DNA of 64,000 nt from Tessaracoccus caeni (GCF_029211185.1 NZ_JARGDO010000019.1:1-64000); one strand, 5' to 3'; positions 1 to 8,276 are shown, counted from the first letter of the stretch. The notes: generated from the sequence alone by a model not told the origin. Translations and numbers: made by a program.

Positions 1-444
1 GCTGGTTCATCGTCGAGGTCCTCGGAACAGGGAGTGTGGTAACTCCTGATCCTGAGGGCCTCGACCCCTACCTCAGCACACCACCCTCACCCAGCGTGTC
101 GCCCACCCACCGCAAGTACGAAGAGCCAGTTTCGTGCACTCGGCAACCGGGCGCTGCAATCCAACTACGAAGCCGTCCAGCGCAGCCGAAGTGATCTTCT
201 CAGTACGGCCGCAGCGCACAGCATCGTCCAGTTGATAGCCGCTAGGTACCATCCGGACATAGTGGGGGCTAGGGTCCGGCGGTAGCCATGTCCTGGGCTG
301 TCCGACAGCAATGCCCCCGAGATTACTTCGGGATAGACAATCACTCGGCATAGCCCTGGCATGGGAGCCGCCGATGGTGATGTATATCGGTTCTACCTTG
401 CGCCGGTGACGGTGATGGTCACGGCCCGACAGCTGGGCACCTAT
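1..444. other. Left edge, no assignable gene
   Basis: I cannot defend a gene here. A plus-strand frame is open from the window edge to a TGA at 192-194; its first residues read WFIVEVLGTGSVVTPDPEG, so it could be the 3' end of a gene that starts outside the window. A 92-codon minus-strand frame (73-351) has no motif I recognise. Downstream of the redox gene's stop, 403-424 can form a weak hairpin (CCGGTGAC with GTCACGG) that might help end that operon. Confidence 0.3.
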
Positions 445-1950
445 TCAGTAGCCGGCGAAGGCGTCGGTGTGGACGCGATGGGCGCGGGATGTCAATCCGC
501 GACGGAGGTTGGTGACGAAGTGTGGGGTGCCGGAGATGTAGGCGTCTCGCTGCGACAGGTCGGGGAGAATGTCGGCAACTCGTTCGCCGTCGAGGCGGAT
601 CGGCCCAGCCCAGGTCTCTCGTGGGTGCAACTGCGAGGGTGCGGTGCGGCTGACCAGGATCACCCGTGCACCGAGCTCGGCGAGTTCCTCGCGGAAGTGG
701 GCGGACTCAGGGTCGCGTGCCGCCCACACCAACACGGCGTCCTGGCGGTGTCCCTGTGCCCGCGCTTCGCGCAGCCAGCTGATGAACGGCGTTACGCCGA
801 TTCCGGCCGCGAGCATCACGACGGGTTGGTCGTCGGAGGGTGGGACGAAGTCGCCGGCGACACCGGTCGCGCGGATCTCGTCTCCAGGCTTCATACTCAC
901 GAGCTGGCGCTTGGCTGCGCTGGGGTGCTCCGGCAGCACGAACGCGACGCGCACCTCATGCCCATCGGACGGCGCGGAGACCAGGCTAAACACTCGCCGG
1001 CTTCCACCGCGGCTCCCGAGCCCCACACCAGGAGTATGCAGTTCGATGGCCTGACCGGCCCGGAAGCGGATGGGGGTGGCCGCGTCGAAGATCATCTCGA
1101 CCGTGCCGTCGGCGGAGCGTCGCGTCTCGCGAAGGGTGAGGCGGATGGCGCGGCGTTGTCCGAAGGCGAAGCCGATCACGTTGCCCACCAGGAGCGCCAA
1201 CTGCGGGCTCATGCTGAGGACGCCCAGCGGGATGGGCGCGGCGAACAGCGCTCCGGTGACCACCGCGACCGTCATCCGCTGCCATCGTCGCGGCGGCAGC
1301 GTGAGTGGTTCGGTCACCATGAACGCCGCGAAGAAGATCAGCGCCGTCGAGGCCACTGCCGTCTGCAGCGCCTCCAGCGCCCCGGAACCCCAGGTGATCG
1401 CGCTGACCATATAAACCACGAGGCCCACGAGCAGCGCGACAGACGCCAACAGCTCCTGCCGCAGCCGGATCACGACGACGGGGGCCACCGGGATCACGGC
1501 CCACACCAGGACGGAGCTGCCGACCCACCAGTAGCTCGCGCCGATGCCCGTCGCGGTCACGACGAACGCACCGACGGCGGCCGGGTTGAACAGATGCCGT
1601 CCGCGCCAGGCCAGGACGAATTTCGACAAGCCGGCGACGGCGGCCCCGACCACAGCGGCGATCAGGTCGCCCGCCTCGAGGCCGGGCTTGAGGATGAAGA
1701 ACAGCAGAAGCGCCGTGATCAGCGACGACTCGTTGTGCGACTCGGCGCGCCAGACGCGAGCAGCCAGTCGGGAGGCGCCGACGGTGACGACGACCACCAC
1801 GCCCAGCAGCGCCGCCAGCTCGGCGGGGGAGTAGTACAGCCATCCCACCGCCGACGCGACGAAGGACGCACCCGCCAGCACGGCCAAGGCGCACAGCACG
1901 ACGCGGTACATCGGGGCTCGGCCGATCGCGGCCCACGCCCGGGCGATCAC
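445..1950 (-). CDS. RnfD/NqrB-like membrane domain fused to ferredoxin-NADP reductase
   Basis: A membrane electron-transfer protein of 501 residues. About residues 13-260 are a multi-spanning NQR2/RnfD/RnfE-type domain (FNPAAVGAFVVTATG is typical). The cytoplasmic C-terminal half is an FNR module: an FAD-binding barrel with RRVFSLVS (the RxYS position), then an NAD(P)-binding fold with AAGIGVTPF and SGTPHFV in place of the usual CGP-type end motif. The GTG at 1948-1950 is chosen because it forms a GTGA overlap with the apbE stop; an upstream ATG frame would run deep into apbE. By inference it passes electrons from NAD(P)H through the membrane to the flavinylated lipoprotein encoded two genes upstream. 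The canonical NqrB/RnfD SGAT flavinylation motif is not evident; WGSGALEAL is the nearest string. The exact physiological acceptor is unknown. Confidence 0.85.
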   Translation of the reverse strand: MIARAWAAIGRAPMYRVVLCALAVLAGASFVASAVGWLYYSPAELAALLGVVVVVTVGASRLAARVWRAESHNESSLITALLLFFILKPGLEAGDLIAAVVGAAVAGLSKFVLAWRGRHLFNPAAVGAFVVTATGIGASYWWVGSSVLVWAVIPVAPVVVIRLRQELLASVALLVGLVVYMVSAITWGSGALEALQTAVASTALIFFAAFMVTEPLTLPPRRWQRMTVAVVTGALFAAPIPLGVLSMSPQLALLVGNVIGFAFGQRRAIRLTLRETRRSADGTVEMIFDAATPIRFRAGQAIELHTPGVGLGSRGGSRRVFSLVSAPSDGHEVRVAFVLPEHPSAAKRQLVSMKPGDEIRATGVAGDFVPPSDDQPVVMLAAGIGVTPFISWLREARAQGHRQDAVLVWAARDPESAHFREELAELGARVILVSRTAPSQLHPRETWAGPIRLDGERVADILPDLSQRDAYISGTPHFVTNLRRGLTSRAHRVHTDAFAGY

Positions 1951-2837
1951 GAGAACACCGTTCCCGGGAAGGCGCGCGTGCGCTCGATCATCCCGTCGCC
2001 AGTCATGCGCACGCCGTGCACGCCGAAGCGCTCCCACAGCTCGGACGGCGAGAGGAAGAACAAGGCGGTCGCGGCGCCGTCGGCGAGCATCGCGGTGTCG
2101 GCCACCGCCCAGGTGGCGACGACGTCGTGCACCGGTCGACCGGTGCGCCCGTCGAGCATGTGGTGGAGTCCGTCGCCCCAGGTGCGCCGATTGCCGGCCG
2201 AGGCGCAGATGGCCCCGTCGGAGATCTCCACCAGCCCGACCGCGCGACGGGGGTCGTGCGGGTGCTCCAGCGCGACGCGTACCGGTCGCGCGGCGCGGCG
2301 GATGCGGAGGTCGCCCGAGGCGTTCACGACGGATGAGCCGGCGCCGAGCTCGTCGAGCAGGTCCCCGACTAAGTCCACCAGCAGGCCCTTGCCGGCCGCG
2401 CCGATGTCGATCGTGACGGGGCGCATCGTCTGGACGGTGCTGCCGTCGACGCGGGCCACCTCATCCCAGGCGGGAGGGGCGTCGGCCGCCACCATCCCGG
2501 CCGGGCCGTACCCGAGCGTGGCCAGCGTGTCGCCCACGAACGGAGTGACCGCACCGTGCGTCGCCTCATACAACTCGCGGTAGAGCGCGAAGAGCCGGTC
2601 GGCCTCGTCGGGGAATCGCGTGGTGCCCGCCGATCGCGCCGCCACCGCGACGAGGGAATCATCCCGGAAGCGCGACCAGACCTGGTCGAACAGCGCGATC
2701 CGCTCGTGCACGGCGTTCCCGGCGCCGGCGGGGAGCGACCCCACGGCCTCCACGCTCCAGGGCACGCCGATGGCGTCGAAGGAAAGGTCGAGGACGGAAG
2801 GCGTGCGGGTCGCTGACGCTGTGCTGGATGCGGACAT
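1947..2837 (-). CDS. apbE: ApbE-type FAD:protein FMN transferase
   Basis: Flavin transferase of 296 residues that attaches FMN from FAD to Ser/Thr of exported proteins. The ApbE signatures are visible: IDIGAAGKGLLVDLV (flavin-binding KG region), VNASGDLRIR (the NAGGDI-like block) and the C-terminal ADTAMLADGAATALF, matching the family's conserved A-D-x-x-A-T-A segment. No signal peptide or lipobox is seen at the N-terminus, so it may act in the cytoplasm or use a non-standard route; many ApbE proteins are lipoproteins. It lies 10 nt after the FMN-binding lipoprotein gene and overlaps the oxidoreductase gene, which makes the lipoprotein the obvious substrate. Confidence 0.9.
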   Translation of the reverse strand: MSASSTASATRTPSVLDLSFDAIGVPWSVEAVGSLPAGAGNAVHERIALFDQVWSRFRDDSLVAVAARSAGTTRFPDEADRLFALYRELYEATHGAVTPFVGDTLATLGYGPAGMVAADAPPAWDEVARVDGSTVQTMRPVTIDIGAAGKGLLVDLVGDLLDELGAGSSVVNASGDLRIRRAARPVRVALEHPHDPRRAVGLVEISDGAICASAGNRRTWGDGLHHMLDGRTGRPVHDVVATWAVADTAMLADGAATALFFLSPSELWERFGVHGVRMTGDGMIERTRAFPGTVFS

Positions 2838-2847
2838 GGCGCCCTCC

Positions 2848-3378
2848 TCAGGCCTGGGCCTCGGCAGCGATCTGGCTGATCGCGTCGTTGAAGCCGCCGC
2901 TGGTGAGCGACGACCCGGCCACCTTGGAGACGTCGAGGTCGTCGATCGCGACGCCCACCACCTCGGACGCGATGTTCTCGACGAACTCCGACTGGTAGCG
3001 CAGCGAGTCGCCCCGCTCGGCGCTGCCGTCGACGGTGAGGGCGGTCACCACGTCGTCGACCAGGGTGACGGTGACCGTCACCGACTCCCGACCGCCCGGG
3101 GTGGTGTACGAGCCGGAGGCCGTGTACTCGCCGTCGGTGTAGGTGGACGACGAGTCGGCCTCGGTGTCCGTGGTGGCGTCGTTGGTGGTTTCGGTGGTCT
3201 CGCTCGTGGCGACCTCAGTCGAAGCCGATGAGGAGGCTGACGAGGAGGTAGAGCTGGTGGCCGGGTTCTCTGCGGCCTGAGCGGTCTCTTCGATGGGTGA
3301 GGTGCAGGCGGCGAGGGTCGCGGTGATGGCAATGCCGGCGAGGAAGGCGCCGAGGATGCGGCGGGGTCGAGATGTCAT
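2848..3378 (-). CDS. FMN-binding-domain lipoprotein
   Basis: Secreted lipoprotein of 176 residues. The ATG at 3378 is preferred over an upstream ATG because GGAGA sits just before it and it is followed at once by a lipoprotein signal (RPRRILGAFLAGIA, lipobox TLAAC, Cys25). A long Ser/Thr/Glu-rich linker follows (about 26-80), then a small FMN_bind domain. The flavin attachment region reads KVAGSSLTSGGF where the family consensus is about V-S-G-A-T-x-T-S; the FMN-bearing Thr would be a Ser here. It is the first gene of the operon with apbE and the RnfD-FNR fusion, and is probably the outward-facing electron carrier. Function is inferred from domain and context. Confidence 0.82.
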   Translation of the reverse strand: MTSRPRRILGAFLAGIAITATLAACTSPIEETAQAAENPATSSTSSSASSSASTEVATSETTETTNDATTDTEADSSSTYTDGEYTASGSYTTPGGRESVTVTVTLVDDVVTALTVDGSAERGDSLRYQSEFVENIASEVVGVAIDDLDVSKVAGSSLTSGGFNDAISQIAAEAQA

Positions 3379-3650
3379 GGTCGGTCTCCGTCGTGAATGG
3401 TGTGCGGTTGTTCCATTCACGACGCTACGGAGCGCCACTGTGGGGTCTCTATGCCGTTTCTGTGAGTCCGTTGTGAGCCACATCTCTGAGGACGCGCAGC
3501 ATCATCGGCGCGTCGTCGCTTGGTCGCGCCTCGGCGGATACTCCACTACCAGTAGGCGAGGGGCGATCAACACCTGCGGGCAGTGGGGCTGTAAGGATGA
3601 TCAGCGATTCGCGCGCACAGCAGCGCCTGTCTTCATCGACACCTAGCTTG
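3379..3650. other. Intergenic region between redox operon and TA pair
   Basis: A divergent intergenic stretch that must hold the promoters of the flavin operon (minus) and of mntA (plus). I find no gene. Short plus-strand frames here lack motifs and lie opposite the lipoprotein start. Confidence 0.4.
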
Positions 3651-3665
3651 ATAAGATACCCTTAT
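3651..3665 (+). promoter_or_regulatory. Inverted repeat over the mntA start
   Basis: ATAAG-ATACC-CTTAT is a perfect 5-bp inverted repeat whose right arm contains the first bases of the mntA ATG (3664). No Shine-Dalgarno sequence is visible before this ATG, so the transcript may be leaderless or nearly so. The MntA protein carries its own HTH, so this is a natural candidate autoregulatory operator. Confidence 0.4.
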
Positions 3666-4137
3666 GAGCCTTCTGCTTGAGTACGAGACAGCGCGTCGCG
3701 AGGAGGATCTCGCCCGGTTACGCCGCGTTATTGCCTTGCGCGCACTGATCGCTACGGGTGCGACCCAGCAACAGATTGCGCGCGAGCTCGGCATCAGTCA
3801 GCCCGCGATAAGCCAGCAACTGAAGTTTGCTCCCAATCTCGAGACCATCCATCCAAAGTTGCTGCTCGACGCTGCTGCGCCGGTGATCAAAGCACTGGCG
3901 GAGGAGCGGGGCTACACCGACATCGCGGTCTTCGGATCAGTAGCCCGGGGCGAAGCACGACAAGACTCCGACATCGACCTGCTCATCAACGCGCCCGCAG
4001 GGGCTTCGTCCTTCGACTTCGTCGGTTTCAAGCTGCTGCTGGAGCACGTCCTTGGCCGTACGATCGATCTCGTCGAACGTGGAGGTCTCACCCCAGATCT
4101 GGACGACGACATTCGACGAGAGGCGGTCGTGCTGTGA
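3664..4137 (+). CDS. mntA: MntA-type nucleotidyltransferase antitoxin with N-terminal HTH
   Basis: 157-residue protein. Residues about 15-55 form a helix-turn-helix (TQQQIARELGISQPAISQQL); residues about 75-157 are a minimal nucleotidyltransferase with G91-S92 and D103-x-D105 (GSVARGEARQDSDIDLL), the metal and NTP site of the MNT family. Known MntA proteins block HepT by adding AMP to the tyrosine of its RX4HXY motif. Most MntA antitoxins are only the MNT domain; the added HTH would let this one also bind DNA and repress the operon. The stop overlaps the start of hepT, so translation is probably coupled. The HTH-MNT arrangement is clear; autoregulation is inferred. Confidence 0.88.
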   Translation: MSLLLEYETARREEDLARLRRVIALRALIATGATQQQIARELGISQPAISQQLKFAPNLETIHPKLLLDAAAPVIKALAEERGYTDIAVFGSVARGEARQDSDIDLLINAPAGASSFDFVGFKLLLEHVLGRTIDLVERGGLTPDLDDDIRREAVVL

Positions 4138-4499
4138 TGGAGCGCAGGGCAGCCAAAGAGCTTCTTCATATCCAAGGTTGGTTGGAAAGAGTCGACGAGA
4201 TCACATCCCGCGGCAAGAATGCCTATCTGGCCGACGATCTCTTGCAGGAGGCAGGGGACTCACTGATGATGAAGATCGGCGAAGCGGCTAATCGACTCTC
4301 GAAGCTCGGCTTGCTTGCTCCCGATGGAGTCGCTTGGGCATTGGCGATAGCCAACCGTAACTTCCTGATCCACCAGTACGACGAGATCAATCGAAGCCTC
4401 ACTTGGATGACTCTCTCGGCCGATCTACCTGCGTGGAACGTCTCGCTGCAGGAGTTGTTCACTGAGGCGCGCACGGCTATTGCTGCTGACAATAGTTGA
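4134..4499 (+). CDS. hepT: HepT-type HEPN ribonuclease toxin (DUF86)
   Basis: All-helical HEPN protein of 121 residues. The catalytic motif RX4HXY is intact as R75-NFLI-H80-Q-Y82, with Y82 the expected AMP acceptor for the partner MntA. Known HepT toxins cleave RNA (mRNA or tRNA) and stop growth unless adenylylated. It starts with GTG at 4134 (or the ATG at 4137), overlapping the mntA stop, the usual antitoxin-first order. No sign of decay is seen, so an active toxin is likely. RNA target not predictable. Confidence 0.9.
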   Translation: MMERRAAKELLHIQGWLERVDEITSRGKNAYLADDLLQEAGDSLMMKIGEAANRLSKLGLLAPDGVAWALAIANRNFLIHQYDEINRSLTWMTLSADLPAWNVSLQELFTEARTAIAADNS

Positions 4500-4589
4500 A
4501 GGCCAAGCATCCCATCGCAGCTCTAGCTGTGCACAGCTAGAACCGTGCAGGCGTTCACCGTCGAGGCCGACGGGCTCGGCCCAGTCCTT

Positions 4590-5531
4590 CTATCGGGACG
4601 GAGGCGGTCCTCCCGGGCCACCGCCACCCGGTCCGCCACCGACACCGCCGCCAGTGGGCTCGGTGCTGGTGTCGATCCGTACGGCGAGGGACGCGACGTA
4701 ACCGTCGGTGTTGCCGTTTATGGTGGCCATCTGCAGTTCCGCGCTGTCCTCGCCGAACACGTTGTCGCTTTCCAGCGTGACCTGGGCCAGGTTCTTCGCT
4801 GAGCCGTCATAGACGGGCAGCTGGTAGACCACGTCCAGCACCTCCTTCGGGAAGGCGAGCTGGGAGGTCGCGATGGCGTTGGTGGAGTCGGTGATCGACT
4901 CAACGCCGGGATACACCTCGAAATGGATGTGGGTCCACCGGCCCAGGTAGCAGCCAGGAAGGATCGAGGTGAAGGTGACGGTGCCGTTGGCGTCGGCCAC
5001 CTGCACGCCGCGCAGCCACGTCTGGTCCTCGACGCCTTCCGAGTACATCGAGTACAGCCCTTGCGCGTCGCAGTGCCATGCGTACACGGCCACACCCGCG
5101 AACGGGGCGTCGTCGTTGGCCATGTCGGTCACCGTGAAGGAGAACTCCAGCGGCACGCCGTCCACCGGGTCGTCGACGCCGATGCTCGACCGGATGTCGG
5201 AGCGCACGATCCCCGACTGATCCAACACATTGGGTCCGTTCGATCCGTCGGCCGGATAGGGACCGGCGGTCTCGTCGGGGATCTCGCCGGTGGATCCGGA
5301 CGAGGTGGCAGCCGTCGTTGGATCGACGGAGCCATCAGTCGTGCATGCGGCCAGCGCGGCTGCGCTCACTCCCAACAGACCCGCCCCGACCAGCGCTCGG
5401 CGATGGAACAAGGTGGCGAGATCGAAACTCGCTCCTTGATCGACGACCTCTTCCTCGGGCCGATCGAGCAGACGGCCTTCGTAGGCCGGGCCACTCGGGG
5501 TCTGGTCGGGGATGGGGATACGGGTAGCCAT
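4590..5531 (-). CDS. Exported intradiol dioxygenase-like Tat lipoprotein
   Basis: 313 residues. The start at 5531 has a strong GGAGGAGG seven nt upstream; the frame extends further up but without a ribosome site. After a charged N-terminus of about 45 residues comes a twin-arginine lipoprotein signal (HRRALVGAGLLG, then ALAAC). The mature part resembles the intradiol ring-cleavage dioxygenase core: AGPYP near its start and LPGCYLGRWTHIHFEVYPG supply two Tyr and two His, the Fe(III) ligands of catechol dioxygenases. Related exported proteins are common in actinobacteria, but their substrate is mostly unknown. The protein ends in a Gly/Pro-rich tail of about 25 residues. It stands alone between the TA pair and an Imm5-like gene. 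Confidence 0.8.
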   Translation of the reverse strand: MATRIPIPDQTPSGPAYEGRLLDRPEEEVVDQGASFDLATLFHRRALVGAGLLGVSAAALAACTTDGSVDPTTAATSSGSTGEIPDETAGPYPADGSNGPNVLDQSGIVRSDIRSSIGVDDPVDGVPLEFSFTVTDMANDDAPFAGVAVYAWHCDAQGLYSMYSEGVEDQTWLRGVQVADANGTVTFTSILPGCYLGRWTHIHFEVYPGVESITDSTNAIATSQLAFPKEVLDVVYQLPVYDGSAKNLAQVTLESDNVFGEDSAELQMATINGNTDGYVASLAVRIDTSTEPTGGGVGGGPGGGGPGGPPPSR

Positions 5532-5647
5532 TGCTGGTCCTCCTCCGGTAGTGCTGGCCGCTGGCGTCGCGGCTGCTTCCAGCATGGCGGGCCTTGCTGT
5601 GAGTCTCTTGTGCGACCGCTGAACGAGTCCTGTGCCCGTCACCGCGG

Positions 5648-6202
5648 TCAGAGACCGACTCTCGGGCGCTGTTCGCGAAGTGCAGAGTCCAGGGTGCTCA
5701 TGAGGCGAGCAGTACGGCTCTTGCCGACTGGGCCTGGCGGATAGCGTCGAAGCACGTCGATCAAAGTCGGCGTGGCGCGGGCACGCGCCTCTGCAAGTTT
5801 CTGCTCTGACGCGGTGGGATCCTCTCCAGCCTGGATCTCGGCAATCCTCGCCACGTTGGCTGCGGCACGAAGGATGTGAGCCACTTGGTGAGCCTTCGCG
5901 ATCGGATGCAGGTAGGCGGCGGACGCGGCATCGCCGGCGGCCTCCGCGGCGAGGCGAGCCACCTCGGTCGGGGCCGCCCACGCCGCGCGGTGTGCGGCCA
6001 TCGAGGTGACGCGCTGCAACTTGGTGCGCGGCTCACCGTCGACAAACCTCCATGCGGCATCGATGGCGGCGCGCGGGCGCGGATCGTCGGGATGTGCCGC
6101 TTCGAAGTGTGGAAGAAGCTCTTGCGCGCACTCGGCCACATAGCGGGCGACGACGCGCAACTCGTCGAAGGTGATCTCGAAGTCGCCTGTCACTGTGTCC
6201 AT
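5648..6202 (-). CDS. Imm5-like putative immunity protein
   Basis: 184-residue, mainly helical protein. The N-terminal half (ARYVAECAQELLPHFEAAHP followed by DDPRPRAAIDAAW) matches the pattern I know from the Imm-5 family of putative immunity proteins, which are also often mislabelled as SbcCD-related. A conserved AAH...A...AHQVAHI region follows. Imm-5 proteins are predicted to neutralise polymorphic toxins, but no toxin gene adjoins it here. No signal peptide or membrane segment. Assignment is by recollection of the family pattern only. Confidence 0.55.
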   Translation of the reverse strand: MDTVTGDFEITFDELRVVARYVAECAQELLPHFEAAHPDDPRPRAAIDAAWRFVDGEPRTKLQRVTSMAAHRAAWAAPTEVARLAAEAAGDAASAAYLHPIAKAHQVAHILRAAANVARIAEIQAGEDPTASEQKLAEARARATPTLIDVLRRYPPGPVGKSRTARLMSTLDSALREQRPRVGL

Positions 6203-6226
6203 CGGTTCATCATCGCATCCGCTTGG

Positions 6227-6604
6227 CTAATGCGTCGCGATCGATCCCGTGAGGACCGCCAGGGCGATCCGGTCGACCGCCCACACCACGACGCCGATCA
6301 CGGCTGGGATGAGCATCGGTGTGGCGAAGGCCGAGGCGGCGCCGACGCCGACGAAGAGCGCTGCTTCCAGCGCCAGTGCGACGACCGGATGGATTTCGAT
6401 CGAGGCCTTGGGCGAAAGGAAGAGACCCCAGACCACGCCGATGACGACGACGGCCAGCGTGGCCGCCGGCCACCGCCACCAGCCTGGCACCGTCGTCCAG
6501 GCGAGGTACGCGGCGCCCGCCAGAAGCGCGAGTTCCAGCAGGAAGCGCACGGTCAGGACGACGGCAAGGGCGGGGGACGCGTCGTCGAAGAGCTGCGTGC
6601 TCAT
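6227..6604 (-). CDS. YrdB-like small membrane protein (DUF2568)
   Basis: 125-residue integral membrane protein with four likely helices. The start at 6604 gives an ATGA overlap with the upstream DinB-ankyrin gene, so the two are translationally coupled. LLELALLAGAAYLAW near the N-terminus and VVWGLFLSPKA in the middle fit the YrdB/DUF2568 family, whose role is unknown. The longer upstream frame is a shadow of the neighbour. Confidence 0.65.
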   Translation of the reverse strand: MSTQLFDDASPALAVVLTVRFLLELALLAGAAYLAWTTVPGWWRWPAATLAVVVIGVVWGLFLSPKASIEIHPVVALALEAALFVGVGAASAFATPMLIPAVIGVVVWAVDRIALAVLTGSIATH

Positions 6605-7539
6605 GCGTCCTGCGTTGCTGCTCGAAGCACGGTAGCCACCTCTGACTGCTGGAAGTGTTCGGCCCACCCGAGGGGAGTGAGCCCGAAGGTGGACTCCGTC
6701 GCGGCTGGGTCGGCCCCGCGAGCGAGGAGATCTTTCACCAGCTCCAACTGGCCGCAGGCCGCGGCGTAGTGAAGGGCGGTGGCGCCGCTGGCTACTGTGC
6801 CGGTGACGGGGAACCCCGCCTCGATCAATGCCTGCACGGCGTCCCAATGATGAAGAGCCGCGATCTCGACCAACAGCGACGGGTAGTACCGCGAAATCTG
6901 CTCGGTGCCGCGGTGCCGGAGCTGGTTCTCGAGGTCTGGCGCCCAGCCGGCGTAGGCGGCACGGATCATCGGGTCGCCGTGATCGAATTTCGCGCGATAC
7001 AGGTCGCGCAGCAGACAGATTTCCGCGCCATGAGCCATCATCTCCCGGTTCAGGTGCATGGCCAGCGCGGCAATCGAGTCCTTTTCGTACGGGCCGCCGC
7101 GGGGACCGAGTTCCTCAAGGATCATCTCGTCGTTCATCTCCGCGAGAGCGCCGCGCCACAGCGAATAGCCCTGCTGCAGCAGTTCCAAGCCACCCTCCGC
7201 CGTCAAGGGGAGGGGCTCCGGCCAGAACACGTCGTCGAACATCGTGGCTTCGTCCGGAGCATCCCAGTGAAGGAACAGTGCCCGGGCGCGTTTGCCGAAG
7301 ACGTCGCGGCCGACGTGGGCCATCCGCCAGGCGATCGTCGTGATCGGTGCCACCGGGGGCTCAGGGGAGACGGACTCGATCCGCACGACGCCGTCGTCGC
7401 CCTCGCGCAGCGACCACGCGCCCGCCGCCGGCTCCCACAGGTACTCGTGATCGTGCAGCCCATCGAGGCGCGGCCAGAGGTGGGCGTTCCAGTAGAAGTC
7501 GAGTTGGTCGAGGATGAGATCGCGCCAGGTTGTCGCCAT
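6601..7539 (-). CDS. DinB-like protein fused to ankyrin repeats
   Basis: 312 residues from the ATG at 7539 (MATTWRDLILDQLDFYW). About residues 1-205 are a DinB/YfiT four-helix bundle; His in WRMAHVGRD and in LNREMMAHGAEI are candidate metal ligands. About 225-312 carry at least two ankyrin repeats (GATALHYAAACGQLELVKDL and FGLTPLGWAEHFQQSEVATV). DinB bundles occur in thiol-dependent transferases and stress proteins; ankyrin repeats bind proteins. The fusion suggests a regulated or partner-bound enzyme but the reaction is unknown. It overlaps the YrdB-like gene. Confidence 0.78.
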   Translation of the reverse strand: MATTWRDLILDQLDFYWNAHLWPRLDGLHDHEYLWEPAAGAWSLREGDDGVVRIESVSPEPPVAPITTIAWRMAHVGRDVFGKRARALFLHWDAPDEATMFDDVFWPEPLPLTAEGGLELLQQGYSLWRGALAEMNDEMILEELGPRGGPYEKDSIAALAMHLNREMMAHGAEICLLRDLYRAKFDHGDPMIRAAYAGWAPDLENQLRHRGTEQISRYYPSLLVEIAALHHWDAVQALIEAGFPVTGTVASGATALHYAAACGQLELVKDLLARGADPAATESTFGLTPLGWAEHFQQSEVATVLRAATQDA

Positions 7540-7610
7540 AAGGCATTTTCCCACCACCGGGGTGCCAGCGCGGGCCAGTGCGCCGCAACAGGGCCGAAAC
7601 AGGGTTGTGG

Positions 7611-8276
7611 CTACTCCGCGTCGACGGGGCCTATCCCCAGCTCTTTCCGATTCCGCTTCACCCAGGCGGGCTCCTCGCCGTAGCGCTGCGACGGGATCAG
7701 CCGCCCGGCCGCGGAGTCCTCAATGAGCTGCGCCATTCGACGATCCCGCGTCGCCTGCTGTTTGGCGCCTGCCACCCAATGCATCGCGACCCGCCGGTAG
7801 CTCTCCGTCGCCGCGTCCCACCAGCGCTGCGCGTCGACGTTGCCCGCCAGCAGGGCTGCGTGCTCGGGAGTGAACGCGTGGTTGTCCTGCTCGAAGCTGT
7901 AGATACCGGTCTTGGCGGGGTCGCGGGCTTCGTAGGCGGCCAGACCCGCGGGCGTCATCCTGCCCTCCGCGATCAGCCGTTCCACATGAGCGACATTGAC
8001 CTTGCTCCAGGTGCTGCCCTTCTTGCGGGGCGTCCAGCGCTGACGGGTGGCGTCATCGTCGATGCGCTGCGCCACCGAGTCGATCCAGCCGAAGCAGAGC
8101 GCTTCGATCACGGCGTCCTCCCAGGTCAGACCACGATTAGGAACATGCTTCTTGTAGAGCCCCATCCACAGCTCGGTGGCGGTGGCGTGATGCGCCTTCA
8201 GCCAGGTCCGAAACTCTGCAGCGTCGGCGAAGAAGACGGCCGGACGCTCCGGTGTGCCGCCAGCGCGCCCCGTCAT
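7611..8276 (-). CDS. YdeI/OmpD-associated family protein
   Basis: 221 residues from the ATG at 8276; a longer frame exists but its extra 62 residues look non-native and run into the hairpin at 8384-8444. The N-terminal core (ATELWMGLYKKHVPNRGLTW, then EALCFGWIDSVAQRIDDD) and the C-terminal half, rich in basic residues and ending in WVKRNRKELG, are typical of the YdeI/OmpD-associated family, linked in enterobacteria to peptide resistance but of unknown biochemistry. It is single and divergent from the AbiEi-DUF559 gene. Confidence 0.72.
   Translation of the reverse strand: MTGRAGGTPERPAVFFADAAEFRTWLKAHHATATELWMGLYKKHVPNRGLTWEDAVIEALCFGWIDSVAQRIDDDATRQRWTPRKKGSTWSKVNVAHVERLIAEGRMTPAGLAAYEARDPAKTGIYSFEQDNHAFTPEHAALLAGNVDAQRWWDAATESYRRVAMHWVAGAKQQATRDRRMAQLIEDSAAGRLIPSQRYGEEPAWVKRNRKELGIGPVDAE

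Noticed and set aside
361-2583. 740-codon plus-strand open frame
   Set aside because: It lies opposite the RnfD-FNR and apbE genes, is rich in Arg/Gly/Asp/His without any motif, and is the usual antisense shadow of high-GC genes.
3293-3646. Plus-strand frame of 117 codons before mntA
   Set aside because: It starts opposite the lipoprotein signal-peptide region and has no ribosome site or known motif; the end could be a remnant but cannot be supported.
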